Part shown: piece after piece, positions 54,801 to 62,584 of the stretch
How the letters are laid out: every line of letters starts with the position of its first letter
Position numbering within the stretch: the first letter of the stretch is position 1
NCBI GenBank assembly: GCA_903813345.2
Contig: CAIIXF020000010.1
Coordinates: 11,026,349-11,090,348 of the forward strand
Reading direction: 5' to 3'
DNA from: Owenia fusiformis
Taxonomy: Eukaryota > Annelida > Polychaeta > Sabellida > Oweniidae
DNA: 64,000 bases
Notes under the pieces: model-generated
The model's database searches: none
The model's input: only the letters and a program-made list of their open reading frames with translations
Told to the model about the DNA's origin: nothing
Translations under genes and position numbers: made by a program

Positions 54801-57800
54801 AGTGATACAAATAAACAGGACTATGCTCGCGATTTCAGCGGGAACTTGCTCGCGACTTTTCAATCATAGCGGGGCTTTAGATACTACCCGTGAGTGTGTT
54901 TTAGAAAAAACAAGTGTAATTCAAAAAAATCTTAAAATGCTACAAGAAATCATAGTGTAATCAGGATACCCGATTTTGTAAAATGCAATGTCTCTTAACG
55001 TTCAGAGCAAATTACTTTGGCTACTGGGCAATGATATACATAGTGTTTATGGGTAAGAGATTGAAGTTTTAGTAGATAGATGTATCAAACAATTTTTATC
55101 TAATGCTTTTGTTTCACCCTAATCTCAATGATACCACAAAATGAATATGTTTTGTATTTTATGTACATTTTTGTAAGAGCACCCAGTATTGGTGTGCCAC
55201 CATTTTAAAAGTGTAAAAAATAAATAAACAGTTGTCATGGTGTAATGAATGGATTTTTCACATTGGATTTGATGACTTGCCAACTCGACCCTTGCAAAAA
55301 ATTTCATCAAAAATGTGTTCTTTTAGTGATTTTGTTCATTAATTGCAAAAAAATTCAAAAATTGCAATGTGTGAAAAGAATTTAAGCCCAAGACTCAATG
55401 CATTGTAGCTGCTTCATTCCACTCAGCAGGCATTGTTTCCTAAACTTTGCATTCCCACTGCACGGTCATGCAAAGGTTTGGAAACAACACCTTTATGGAA
55501 TGATTCAGCAAACAATGCATTGAGTCTTGGGCTTAAATCTTTTATTCACTTATTATTATCACACCGAACTAAGTTTGAGGGGGATTTAGAAAAGCCGTCC
55601 GTCCGTCCGTCCGTTCATCCGTCCGTTCGTCCGTCCGTCCGTCCGTCCGTTCGTGTGTCCGTGTGTCCGGGCAACTCAAATACCGGTTAACGGATTTCAT
55701 TCAAATTTTATAGGCTTATGCCTTATGGGTGTAGGACCTCTGCTCAAGAAGGAATTTTCAATATGGCTGCTAAATTCAAAATGGCGGCCATTTTTCGGAA
55801 AAAATATAATCTTTGATTACTCAAATACTAGTGGATGGATTTGGTTCAAATTTTATATGCTGTTGTCCGGGTACAAAGGAGCCCTGCTGAAGAAGACATT
55901 TTCAAGATGGCCGCCATATTTCAAAATGGCGGCCATTTTTCGTAAAAAAATGTTATCTTTGATAACTCAAATGCCATTGAATAGATTTGGATCAAATTTT
56001 ATATGCTGTTGCCTGGGTACAAAGGAACCTTGCTCAAGAAGACATTTTCAAGATAGCAACCACATTTCAAAATGGCGGCCATTTTTTGTAAATAATGTTA
56101 TCTTTGGTAACTCAAATACTATTGAATGGATTTGGTTCAAATTTTACATGCTGATGCCTAGGGACAAAGGAGCTCTGTTCGAGAAGGGATTTTCAAGATG
56201 GCAGCTAAATTTCAAAATGGCTGCCATTTTTCGTTAAAAAACATAATCATCGATAACTAAAATACCAGTGAATGGATTTGGTTCCAATTTTATATCCTGA
56301 TGTTTAGGGAAATAGGAGATCTGCTTCAGAAGAAATTTCAAAGGGGTCAGCTGAATTTCAAAATGGCTGCCATTTTTCATAAAAAAGGTAATCTTTGATA
56401 ACTCAAATACCATTGGACGGATTTACTTCAAATTTTATATACTGATGCCTATAGATAAAGGAGCTCTGCTTGAGAAGAAATTTTCAAGGTGGCTGTTCGG
56501 TGGGATTTGCTACTCCGTGGAGTTGCTGTTTTTCTAGTTGCTTGCAGACATTTAACTCAAATCAAAAAAATACAAACAATATAAAAGTTCGCCTGAATAT
56601 AATAACACTTAAACAATATGAAATCGATCAGACAAACTTTCTTCAATTGATTAAACTTTATATTGGAAACATCATTTTTGACCTAACTCCAAAAACTTTA
56701 AAATCTTTAAATGTTATATATATAAAAAACTTTAAAAAATTACTTGTGGCATCTCATGTATTTTCAGATACTAATATTGAGAGAACAAGTAGGCATCTAA
56801 CAGAGAGTTTGTTTGAGAAGAGTCCTATCTCCGTAGGGGAAATGTTCATGGCTGGGCAGACAATTGTTGCTCTGAGTACCATCATGTTTCAACATGAACC
56901 CATGCAGTTACAATCTTTACTCACAATGACAGATATTGACACAACTTATCTCAAACAAACAATTTCCAGGTTCCCAAAATTGCAATTGACTTTGTTTCCA
57001 AGTACACCTTTAGGAGTGATATCCCAACAAGATTTGACACTCTATAAAATGCTCACGGGAACAACAGTGTTAGATATCAACAAGTTGGCAAACTGTGATG
57101 ACGGAGATAGCTTATCTGATGTACAGAAGACTCTTTTACATTTTTCTGATGCCAACTTGCGTTCGAGATATGGATCAGTGGACAGATTGACGTTTGTGTA
57201 CTTTCTGAAACAAGCTAGACCATCGTTTGCTTTTGTGGCTTTTATTGGTAGCCAGATGGAGCGTGGGTTAAGGACACTGTCTATGAGAAGGTAACTTGAA
57301 TTATGTATCTATTTTATTCCAAAAGAGAAATAGGATAAAACAGGCTTTATATTAGTAAAACTTCAGCCCCACCTTCCCCAATGACCTCACATGAATCTAT
57401 GAGTTGAGTGAAAAGCAAATATTCAAAATGGCCACCATTTTTATCCCAGAAAAATCAGGTTTTCAGCTTTTTTTGCTCATAACTGCACAAGTATTCCAAC
57501 AATTTCCTTGAAATTGTACAGGTACTTAAATTTATAGGTTATCAATAATAACTACAGCAAAACAAGGCAAAAGCAAAAAAATTCAAAATGGCTGCCACTT
57601 TTATTATGTTATAAATCTAAAAGTATTGTATAGACGAACTTGAAATTATACAGGAAGTTAAGTACATGTATAGGTTAATTAACAATGTATGTGAGCTTAT
57701 ATCTAGAAGCTTTGGCAAAATATGGCTGCCACTTTTATTATTTTCTTATGTTGTAATTCAAAAGTATAGCATTGATTTGTTTAACTATCCAGGCAGATAA

Positions 57801-60800
57801 GTGTATAGGTTAGTAATAATGTCTAGAATATACTTTCACCATGTGAGCTTAGTACCCATGGTTACTATTATCATTATTATATTTTTAATGTCCCTCCATT
57901 CATTAAGATAATATCTGGTTACAGAAGATAAATAATGTAATAAGAATAAAAATTAAGACAATAGAGTATTTTACTCGGCATGTGTTGATATATCAGAAGA
58001 CCCCTGGATAGCCCATGTTCCCCCTGGGGATACCACTGCACCATTGTATCATGAACAGCCTTAAAATGAGAGGGAAAATTACAAAAGCAGTTATCTATGG
58101 GATAACCAGGAGAGCAAATCACAACCCTTTGTGGACATCCTGGTTGGTGCTTCATGTTACAGTATTGCTCTCCTTCATCCGTCGATCACAGGGCTTCAAA
58201 ATCCAGAATGTCTTCTTTCTTTTTATTACCCGCTGCAATAAGCAGTTAGTATTTCCCTGATTAAAAACTTGCAATTTGATTCGCTGTCGCAACACTGTGA
58301 CAGCAATCATGTATACGTCATCGGCGCATAATTCTGTCATGTGATTCAGTTTAATTGGGCGCTTCCAAATTAGTTATAGCAGGGGGGAAGCTGCACACCT
58401 GCTTAGGAGGATGCTCTCCTAATAGAATGTACATATTTTGCTTAAGCGTTGAAATGCATTTCACATCTTCATTTGATATTCTCATCTCCTCCAGATATGC
58501 TACAATTTATTTTCTCAATTTTCTTAATAGATTGAGTAGCAATTACATTATTTTCGCTTATGCTGTAAAACTTATGCAAGTAGAGTACCTTTTGTATCTC
58601 AAATGTTCCAGTTAAGATGAAGTTATTCAGGAATCACATTTCAAAAATGGGAAATTTTTTTAATTCTCTTAAATAATAAATATGGTCACTACACATTTAT
58701 AGAAAAATGAACATATTATTGTAAATCTTTAGTTTTGGGAATTTTACAAAAAAGACATGACAACGAATATTATGAGCCCAAAATGTTCTAAAATTGAAAC
58801 AATTTTTGTTAGGTTGCTGGCTAGATCTCATACTTAATAGAAAATCCAGGAAAGTCTTGGCAATGCTTGTATGGTGTCTTTTTATCATCCATATCAGACC
58901 AATAAAATAATGTTGTCCTAAAAGGTTTAGATCAGATGCTAAAGGGGTATATCAAATATCATGTATCTATATTTGCATTTTCTGAAAAACATAAAATAAA
59001 AAATGATATTGTATTTGTGTAATTTTGATTTCAGAGTTAAATCTGCCTGTAAGCAGGCACATTTTATGGGTGGCAAATATTTTAATGATGCAGCCATCAG
59101 TGCCACTTGTGTTGCATTCATGGAACTACTAGGGGAAGATAGTTCTGCTCTTAGACTCCATATCGCTCTAGGGAGAACAATCTTTGAGCATAAGATGAGG
59201 GACTTTAATACAAACATAGAAAAGAGGAAAGAAATGGAAACATTTTGGCAAAGACATGTTGGTAAACTGACTTCTTTTATTTCCTTTTCATAAGAATACG
59301 ATATTATTATGTCACCACCAAAAAGTGGTGACATATTGTTATGGTGTCTGTTGGTGGTGGAAATTGGTGGTTGGCGGTTTGTGGTTGGTGGTTGGCGATC
59401 GGCATATGTAACAATTTTCATTAACTAAACAAATACTGTTTAGACTGACTTCAATTGTTTTCAAAATCATCTACATGTTTTCAGAAGTTCAGATCTGACT
59501 TTAGATTTGAGATTTCACCTTCGATGACCTTCTCAGGGTCAAAAAGGTCTTTTTTCGACTTGCTTCAAATTGACCAATTTATTCTTTTCAAAATTATCTA
59601 CAAGTTCTCAGAAATTCATATGTGGCTTAAGATTGAACTCATAACATTGTGAGCTTGAACTAAGTGGTGACATTTTGTCATGTTAATGCCTTGTTAATCA
59701 AGTCACAAATATATGTTAACCATTGATTGCATATACAGTTGTATAGAGGATGTCTCTCTTTATATGCGATAGTTAAAGTTTTTAAAAAAAAGCCATATTC
59801 AATGGTTTTGTGAAAATTTGCGAGAAATATGATATTTTCTGAAGGTAGCAAAAATCCTGTTTATATTTTGACATGATATCAGATATAATATCATAGAAAC
59901 TATAGAATGAGGAATTTGATATTAATAATACAAACGCAACAGAGCCCTACAATTTTCATAAAAATAGAAAAAGCTTTGCACACACTGTATGAAGAGCAAT
60001 ATGAAATGTAATATGTAGAAGTATGTTTCATGAATCATGGAATATTAGTTTATTTTATTTCCAGGTGGTCTGATTAGCCAGTGTATACGGCAAAACAAGA
60101 GTGCAGCGAAGGAGTTTCTTACATTGGCTGAAACTGCAATACAGGCTCAGAAAAACAAGTAATTTGGCACTTTTTGTATATTGATTTATAATAGTATTTT
60201 CCAGACACAAGTGTGCTGAAATACACATTTAAATACAAAAATCTAAGAGCGTTACAAGTCACAGAGTAAACAAACCCTGAGTATTCCAAACTATCAAAGG
60301 CCCTATGTAAAGTTTAAACCGTTTTTGGTCATATTGTGAAACTTTTTAAAGTTGTTTTTAAAGGACCTTTTGCTTGACAAATTGAGTCATGAACAATAGT
60401 ACATGTACATGAATGATAGAGAATGTGTTAACTTTGCATATAGGGCCTTTAAATACATAAAAACAAACAAATGTCAAGCCCAACTCCATTCAAGAATCAA
60501 TAGAGTTCCTATCATGTTCTCTTTGCATGGTCATATGATAACCATTCTCAGCAATAAGAATACACATAGGCATAGCCAGGGGGGGGGGGGGTGCAATGGG
60601 TGATAACCAATACAAATATTACCATGAGATTATGAAGAAGAAAAGAGCTTTAAATTGCTTTTTATTTGAAGCTTCTAGCTCAAGTTGCATCAATTTTTAT
60701 TAAATCTTAATTTTTTCGCTTGTTTATGCCACAATCGCACCCCCTGACTGAAAACCGAAATTTTTTGGCGGTCGCACCCCTGACTGAAAGATGGCTATGC

Positions 60801-61641
60801 CCCTGATACAGTTATTAGTACCTTGACTTGATTGGTCCATTTGTGAATTCCATAATTTTTACTGTGTGTGTGATTTTTCAGGAATATGCTAGAGACACTT
60901 GAAATGTGGGGCGGGGTCGTAGAATTCTGTCAGATACATAAACTGAAATATCCTGAACTTTACCTGATCCAACTAGCAAAACGTGACAATTGGATAGCCT
61001 TCCTGACTTTTTCACAGATGCATCAATATCCAAGAAAACAGGTATGTGAAACATGAACCGGTAAATAGTGTACAGTGATTCTATTCCTGAAGTCATGTTC
61101 TTGATAAGATGCGGAACTTGCACGACAATCGTGGCTTCTTCTATTGCGAACATAATTACGAATTTAATTTAGATTGTCGCAGAGAAAAGTATAAATAATG
61201 AATTGCTTAAGCTTACCACTCAGTGATGACTTCGTTTAAATGAAGTGGCAATTAAAAAATCATTGTGTAATCTGATTCATTATCTCGACCCATATAGTTT
61301 AGTAGGGATATTGAGAAGCCTTCCATTCATCTGTTCATCTGTTTGTACATCTCACAGGGGAATAACCCAAATGTATGTCATCAGATTGAGTTCAAATGTT
61401 ATTGGCTGATGCCTTATTGGTGTATGAGCTTTGCACCATTTTCAACATAACATTCTATTTCAGCTCTTGGATCTGGTTCACTATTTCAAGAGTAACTCAG
61501 TGAGACAGCACCTTCAACATGTTATAGAGAATACACAGTTGAGCCAACAGCCCACTCATACAGAGCCTGAACCCAAGGTGCAGCGTAATATAAGGTCTCA
61601 ACTCTACTCAAGGATTGGTCTTGGGCGTGGAAAAGAATCTG
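30669..61641 (+). CDS. SPG11: Spatacsin (SPG11 orthologue), first 23 coding exons
   Basis: Exons: 30669-30856, 31822-31872, 31940-32091, 32530-32788, 32928-33195, 35151-35473, 36615-36735, 37166-37316, 37622-37743, 38571-38730, 38978-39135, 39331-39510, 40144-40352, 40760-40962, 42373-42486, 43118-43196, 43662-43874, 47086-47192, 56768-57290, 59035-59261, 60065-60158, 60882-61041, 61464-61641. The sum is 4,240 nt (1,413 codons), ending in phase 1, so the gene continues outside. Landmarks of the family are YGSAGLADVLCRLNNW...SIP-H-LE-G---RQLDTV (exon 8), VCFFTPYKSLRDYLIEEL (exon 13), RFPKLQLTLFPSTPLGVI and RLTFVYFLKQARPSFAF (exon 19), and AFMELLGEDSSALRL (exon 20). Human spatacsin has 2,443 residues; it binds spastizin and AP-5 and acts in lysosome reformation. 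An N-terminal propeller-like half followed by an alpha-solenoid is expected. Introns host a mariner, several foldback elements, three minisatellites and a GPCR gene. Confidence 0.93.
31100..31646. mobile_element. Foldback element in SPG11 intron 1
   Basis: Arms of about 190 bp face each other: TTTAGATTGTGGT near 31115 with its complement ACCACAATCTAAA near 31620, GTATTATTAGTAAGCCTG with CAGGCTTACTAATAATAC, and CGATACATTCCAGAGTATTT with its complement. The central loop is about 170 bp. No ORF. Confidence 0.85.
31822..31872 (+). CDS. SPG11: SPG11 exon 2
   Basis: A 51-nt exon, SLENYSRLVELLKLITD. Phase requires the second of two close AGs (ACAGATAG then T); the first AG would give an immediate TAG. 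Confidence 0.8.
31940..32091 (+). CDS. SPG11: SPG11 exon 3
   Basis: Encodes HWWVDNNIVCLKQNGTLEVY onward, a propeller-like strand pattern. Acceptor TACTTGTAG; donor GTAAAT in phase 1. Confidence 0.9.
32530..32788 (+). CDS. SPG11: SPG11 exon 4
   Basis: Encodes DMEFADINLLSQYNHCAILE onward to VPCKSYK. Acceptor GTGTTTCAG, donor GTAAAC, phase 2. Confidence 0.9.
32928..33195 (+). CDS. SPG11: SPG11 exon 5
   Basis: Encodes SIFKQEKRKHTLSIKDLL through AHPAVRELDSESVQ. Phase requires the downstream AG in CTACAGATTTTAG. The donor GTA ends where a mariner element begins (33199). Confidence 0.85.
33199..34767 (-). mobile_element. Mariner element inserted at the SPG11 exon 5 donor
   Basis: TA duplications (33197-33198, 34768-34769) flank terminal repeats CAGGGTGTCCAATAAATAAG. 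The two arms are inverted copies for several hundred bases and include duplicated transposase 3' sequence. The minus strand keeps the end of a mariner transposase from KRPGEKFLLYCDNAPSH to APDDF; the two aspartates are 34 residues apart, the DD34D spacing. The rest of the transposase is missing. The element fills most of the 1.95-kb intron 5. Confidence 0.92.
33514..33783 (-). pseudogene. Mariner transposase C-terminal fragment
   Basis: A frame of 89 residues containing HPPYSPDLAPDDFYLHAELK, the last catalytic aspartate region, and a VNRHKKC end. It extends in frame upstream to about 33840 with YCDNAPSH. The N-terminal DNA-binding domains and the first aspartate are absent, so it cannot be active. 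Confidence 0.88.
35151..35473 (+). CDS. SPG11: SPG11 exon 6
   Basis: Encodes ASRISDATWKNQLGDLYQ through YNIKDGTWKKF. DATWKNQL corresponds to DRSWKAQL of the human protein. Acceptor TTTTTAAAG; donor GTAACA. Confidence 0.88.
35538..36181. repeat. 18-bp minisatellite, about 36 copies, SPG11 intron 6
   Basis: The consensus is GAGGTGAGGCACTGAGTT with GAGGTAAGG variants. The array starts 64 bases after the exon 6 donor. Reverse-strand ORFs of the NSVPHL/SASPQL type are repeat artefacts. Each unit contains GAG|GTRAGG, close to a consensus splice donor. Confidence 0.95.
36615..36735 (+). CDS. SPG11: SPG11 exon 7
   Basis: Encodes VDPNSGVLFSHNSALPHLVV and SSSAFYSLTVNLQQERLINK. Acceptor TTATTTGTAG; donor GTATGC, phase 0. 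Confidence 0.9.
37117..37146. mobile_element. Terminus of the ATGTCACC element family next to SPG11 exon 8
   Basis: GGTGGTGACATTTTGCATG followed by TTAATGCCTTGTT matches the outer end of the elements at 22667 and 59695. Only this end is recognisable. It stops 19 bases before the exon 8 acceptor cut. Confidence 0.6.
37166..37316 (+). CDS. SPG11: SPG11 exon 8
   Basis: The most recognisable N-terminal block, LMVYGSAGLADVLCRLNNWE, then IGLKHRQLDTVLFFL. The acceptor (GGTTCCAG) is 19 bases downstream of a transposon end. Confidence 0.95.
37622..37743 (+). CDS. SPG11: SPG11 exon 9
   Basis: Encodes DLLALKSSLTDTGTTAKHVV through DAIIALLTTTIQ. Acceptor after an eight-T run; donor GTGAGA, phase 0. Confidence 0.9.
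37945..38085. repeat. Foldback hairpin in SPG11 intron 9
   Basis: The nested complementary pairs TATAGAC/GTCTATA, GGTAATAT/ATATTAATCC-type, GAATACACCCC/GGGGTGTATTTG and GGGCTAGGCACAAA/TTTGTGCCTAGCCC form one long imperfect hairpin of about 140 bp. Confidence 0.75.
38350..38570 (+). promoter_or_regulatory. Extended polypyrimidine tract before SPG11 exon 10
   Basis: About 220 bases are strongly pyrimidine-biased on the sense strand (for example CTCTTCCTCCCTCTCGTTC, TTCCCCCATCATCTCCC) and end at TTATTTTCAG. This is much longer than an ordinary branch-to-acceptor tract. The ORF over it is compositional. Confidence 0.6.
38571..38730 (+). CDS. SPG11: SPG11 exon 10
   Basis: Encodes ENLSDHQSLQFGQQLLRITL onward to LEISAAKK. 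It is preceded by an unusually long pyrimidine-rich stretch (about 38350-38570). Confidence 0.9.
38978..39135 (+). CDS. SPG11: SPG11 exon 11
   Basis: Encodes AINELQGAMEKLTSNIVFLR through HWSHMSNE, collinear with the SYINELRTFM region of human spatacsin. Phase 0 at the donor GTAATA. Confidence 0.88.
39331..39510 (+). CDS. SPG11: SPG11 exon 12
   Basis: 60 codons, phase 0 at both ends: AVICDGIIEGNIPLVQCYLA through TARTLFTNL. Matches the VIASAILNNKIPEAQTFF block. Confidence 0.92.
40030..40120. repeat. Short hairpin in SPG11 intron 12
   Basis: AAGACCCT with AGGGTCTT and CTACTTCAATAACTATTGTTGAAGTAG form an imperfect hairpin; a GGGGGGGG run lies in one arm. It is probably the remnant of a small foldback element. 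Confidence 0.55.
40144..40352 (+). CDS. SPG11: SPG11 exon 13
   Basis: Encodes GFDATSKLRQVCFFTPYKSL and RDYLIEELRSKG, then LEAWYSCVSFDMAKV. Acceptor GAATTGCAG; strong donor GTAAGT, phase 2. Confidence 0.95.
40760..40962 (+). CDS. SPG11: SPG11 exon 14
   Basis: Encodes EWSDTTHLKDVMSQMDHP through LEWLRGWDDATRQSVLIERL. Acceptor GTTTTTAG; donor GTTTGT. Confidence 0.92.
41395..42311. mobile_element. Foldback element with inverted minisatellite arms, SPG11 intron 14
   Basis: GGTCATCTCAACCCCAAGTC at the left is answered by GACTTGGGGTTGAGATGACC at the right. Inside each end are tandem variants of CAACCCCAAGTCAACT and CAACCCCAGTAAAACT (left, to about 41540), mirrored as GGGGTTGAGTTTTACT at about 42172-42300. 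The 630-bp centre is AT-rich and has no ORF. Confidence 0.8.
42373..42486 (+). CDS. SPG11: SPG11 exon 15
   Basis: Encodes DLLNEQITPDVMLDYLVRHN and ATEALLAWVRDGESIPGL, matching the RYLTARHDWLNIILWIGE region. Phase 1 in and out. Confidence 0.9.
43118..43196 (+). CDS. SPG11: SPG11 exon 16
   Basis: A 79-nt exon, DVTSERLDSLQNCSDYTRNA then LLDEAA. A 23-bp minisatellite begins about 100 bases past the donor. Confidence 0.9.
43297..43560. repeat. 23-bp minisatellite, about 11 copies, SPG11 intron 16
   Basis: The consensus is TTCAGTGTGGCATTCAGTGTAAC with A/G variants. It begins about 100 bases after the exon 16 donor and ends about 100 bases before exon 17. Confidence 0.93.
43662..43874 (+). CDS. 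SPG11: SPG11 exon 17
   Basis: Encodes RRGVFSSDECQNWSKLLKRQ through LHFIEMCLKNKLLPLLYHYV, matching NGVFLASELEDFECFLLRL and FILYCLEHSLQHLLYVYLD. Donor GTACGC. Confidence 0.95.
44514..47036. mobile_element. 2.5-kb repeat with AGACTCCAGATTT ends, SPG11 intron 17
   Basis: It starts AGACTCCAGATTGAAAATC then TGGAGTCT (itself a hairpin) and ends AAATCTGGAGTCT. The interior consists of several diverged units of about 550-600 bp sharing ACTTCCGGTTCGGAAGTTAT, AAAAATCGCTAAATTTGGTG, CCAAAATGCCTAGGTCAAAA and TGTTAGCCTTTTGCCGTCAG. The ORFs over it are short and repeat-derived. Class unknown. Confidence 0.65.
47086..47192 (+). CDS. SPG11: SPG11 exon 18
   Basis: Encodes LSEDDCNRIRGILTEDQRHS and WTTLISFRNLGACGS. 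Donor GTAAGC opens the 9.6-kb intron that contains the GPCR gene. Confidence 0.9.
49150..50184 (+). CDS. Class A (rhodopsin-type) G protein-coupled receptor, single exon
   Basis: The frame is 344 residues from ATG 49150 with seven hydrophobic segments. Helix 1 carries the GN signature (LIGNSLSLGVM). Helix 2 has LAVVDN, with the sodium-site aspartate. A cysteine before helix 3 (TTYCKLHVFF) and one in extracellular loop 2 (NENVCNVYGD) can form the usual disulphide. Helix 3 ends VDRLLLL, a DRY variant. Loop 3 is followed by a basic stretch before helix 6 (FIVSFAVIVLNLP). Helix 7 ends NNAVNFYLCLL in place of NPxxY. The tail is basic and cysteine-containing. This resembles invertebrate orphan peptide-receptor groups; the ligand cannot be named. 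The gene lies inside SPG11 intron 18 in the same orientation, so it needs its own promoter or reflects retro-insertion. Confidence 0.88.
   Translation: MNCADSIRVYVTAVIILVGLIGNSLSLGVMLQKKNRRISTCLYMAALAVVDNLQMVTLSIDWFFVIFNIPLTTTYCKLHVFFGGYFAETSIYLVTIMTVDRLLLLKFPLKKKLHSTRLVCIVVAILLIIVAARDSQMLFYTTAYYDTILNENVCNVYGDLDTMALPIWNSVMQSLIPFVILISCNSYILFKIKNPSEVTVGIDESTNPPGSESFKGRQINVTIMLFIVSFAVIVLNLPLNIMLYIAQLNYDILMRKEYFIILLRVSVALYFMNNAVNFYLCLLGGSRFRRDFRKLLMKLKICKCIVNEVNPMERVDGNCENNQASIAVIPATCLTTRSRFHVQS
50841..51544. mobile_element. hAT-type MITE with 8-bp target duplication
   Basis: GTAAATAG is found directly at both sides (50833-50840, 51545-51552). The ends are TAGAGCTGTCACGGGTC and GGTCGGTGTGACACCTCTA (imperfect inverted repeats). 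The 704-bp interior has no transposase. The 8-bp duplication and TAGAG...CTCTA termini fit hAT. Confidence 0.88.
53279..53393. repeat. Inner inverted repeat of the 2.4-kb element
   Basis: AAGTGCAATATAGGATATAT is answered by ATATATCCTATGTTGCGCTT about 65 bases later. It is possibly an independent small foldback insertion. Confidence 0.7.
53700..54115. repeat. Degenerate CGAACGNACG simple repeat
   Basis: About 400 bp of four-base-phased variants (CGAACGCACG, GAACGGACGG). Translated frames of the RTNERT and SVRPSV type are artefacts. Confidence 0.9.
55563..56537. mobile_element. (GTCC)n-ended element with about 150-bp internal units, SPG11 intron 18
   Basis: The left end ACCGAACTAAGTTTGAGGGG is followed by about 20 GTCC/GTTC repeats, then five to six units sharing AACTCAAATAC, GGATTTGGTTCAAATTTTAT and AAAATGGCGGCCATTTTT. 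The right end reads CGGTGGGATTTGCTACTCCG then TGGAGTTGC. The ends match the reverse-oriented element at 14043-14817. The 194-residue ORF is repeat-derived. Confidence 0.75.
56768..57290 (+). CDS. SPG11: SPG11 exon 19
   Basis: The longest exon here (523 nt), DTNIERTSRHLTESLFEKSP through RPSFAFVAFIGSQMERGLRT. The frame is also open upstream of the acceptor TATTTTCAG, but that part is intronic. Confidence 0.95.
57291..59034 (+). other. SPG11 intron 19
   Basis: 57400-57760 contains three degenerate units with AAAATGGCTGCCAC, likely decayed relatives of the preceding element. The rest shows no gene or clear repeat. Confidence 0.6.
59035..59261 (+). CDS. SPG11: SPG11 exon 20
   Basis: Encodes VKSACKQAHFMGGKYFNDAA through ATCVAFMELLGEDSSALRLH. 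Acceptor GATTTCAG, donor GTAAAC. A 387-bp mobile element starts 47 bases past the donor. Confidence 0.95.
59309..59695. mobile_element. Short member of the ATGTCACCACC family, SPG11 intron 20
   Basis: It begins TATGTCACCACCAAAAAGTGG (hairpin GTCACCAC-loop-GTGGTGAC) and ends AAGTGGTGACATTTTGTCA then TGTTAATGCCTTGTT. Internally it has only about two and a half satellite units (TTTCAGAAGTTC, GACCTTCTCAGGGTC), so it resembles the unexpanded form of 22667-25047 in reverse orientation. Confidence 0.8.
60065..60158 (+). CDS. SPG11: SPG11 exon 21
   Basis: A 94-nt exon, GGLISQCIRQNKSAAKEFLT then LAETAIQAQKN. Acceptor TTATTTCCAG; donor GTAATT. Confidence 0.88.
60569..60805. mobile_element. Small element with GGCATAGCC ends, SPG11 intron 21
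   Basis: GGCATAGCCAGGGGGGG at the left and a GGCTATGCCCCTGA-type right end bound about 237 bp. CGCACCCCTGACTGAAA is repeated inside the right half. No ORF; class uncertain. Confidence 0.5.
60882..61041 (+). CDS. SPG11: SPG11 exon 22
   Basis: Encodes NMLETLEMWGGVVEFCQIHK through RDNWIAFLTFSQMHQYPRKQ, matching the VVQFCRLHNMKLS--YL---A-ANDWLQFI block. Donor GTATGT. Confidence 0.93.
61464..61641 (+). CDS. SPG11: SPG11 exon 23
   Basis: Encodes LLDLVHYFKSNSVRQHLQHV and a polar, proline-containing tail to GRGKES. Leaves in phase 1 at GTAAAT. I found no further exon before 64000. Confidence 0.9.
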
Positions 61642-62584
61642 GTAAATGAATTAATGTATTTGATGGGTTGATGGTCTTCATGAAAATAGCTAGCTTGTGT
61701 ATATTTTATACATAATATATGCTTGTTAGTTTAAATTAAGCTTGAAAGTCAATTTTCAAAATAGCCACTTGTTCCTAAATGGCAGCCTTTTCGGTGTTGA
61801 TTTTATTTATTTCTCTGAAAATGACATGCTATTTTATATTTTTGCTGTAACTCAAGAAGTGAAGAGCAATACTCCTATTCGCGATAAGAGTTCAGGTGGT
61901 AATTTACATAAATATCTCCCATGATGTATCGCTTTGGAAGGGAAAAATTTTCATTGGCCCGCCGAACGAGTCGATTACTCTGAACGTTTCTCAGCTTCTG
62001 ATCTTCCATCAGCCCTCAAGCATAATTATATGATCCAATCTATTCAATAATCAGAGATTCAAAGTAACATTATTTATATTTTTTCGATCTTCAGTGGCGT
62101 CTGAGCAATTTCTGGGATATCAGTGACGTCACTGGAATTGGACGGCATTTTCAACTACAAATTTCTTCAGATTCGGGAATTATAGTTCAAAAAGCTTTGT
62201 CATATATCTTAATTACATACATACCTATCATTTGTGCAAATGAAACTCTACATAAATGTTTAAAAGAGTCACAGTGTAGCATTGAAAATAGCACCCCTGT
62301 GTAATCCAATGGGAAAGAACCCGGATGTAGACGAAGTTGTACCATACATGAGAGCTCTTCAAACGGGAGGTAGCTAAACTGAACTAGATTAAACATTATC
62401 GCATATTGGTATATTGAGTAATATTTTATTATCCTACTGAGTAGTAGGATGGGGTCACAGGGTCTTGTAGTTAGACTATACATATTCATTTCACAGCTCT
62501 TTGGTGTGCAAAGGTAGAGTTTGCTTATTAAATCCTTTGTGATTTCTGTTGACCAGTTCAAAATATCAAATTTTCAAATCTAGT

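Larger units (their letters stand above)
52481..54892. mobile_element. 2.4-kb element with about 65-bp terminal inverted repeats and 5-bp target duplication
   Basis: Both ends read CACGGGTAGTATCTAAAGCC then CCGCTATGATT (about 65 bp, few mismatches). AGTGT flanks each side (52476-52480, 54893-54897). Subterminal blocks repeat CCCCGCTGAAAACAGGAGGA in opposite orientations (52890-53000 and 54370-54490). The interior has an AT-rich part, an inner foldback (53279-53393) and a CGAACGNACG simple-repeat field (53700-54110). No transposase is seen. Confidence 0.85.
47193..56767 (+). other. SPG11 intron 18 (9.6 kb)
   Basis: Besides the listed GPCR gene and mobile elements (50841-51544, 52481-54892, 55563-56537), the stretches 47193-49149, 50185-50840, 51553-52475 and 54898-55562 show only AT-rich sequence with no supportable gene. 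Confidence 0.7.

Noticed and set aside
52481-54892. Firm assignment of the 2.4-kb element to Transib/RAG
   Set aside because: Only the 5-bp duplication and a CAC terminus agree. The heptamer-like CACNNTG is not present and no transposase is seen.
55433-56237. Two ORFs of 85 and 194 residues with SVRPSVRPSV and MAAIFRKK repeats
   Set aside because: Derived from the (GTCC)n run and the about 150-bp internal units of a mobile element.
56470-56767. Upstream extension of the exon 19 frame
   Set aside because: A clear acceptor at 56767 with matching phase, and mobile-element sequence before it, make this intronic.
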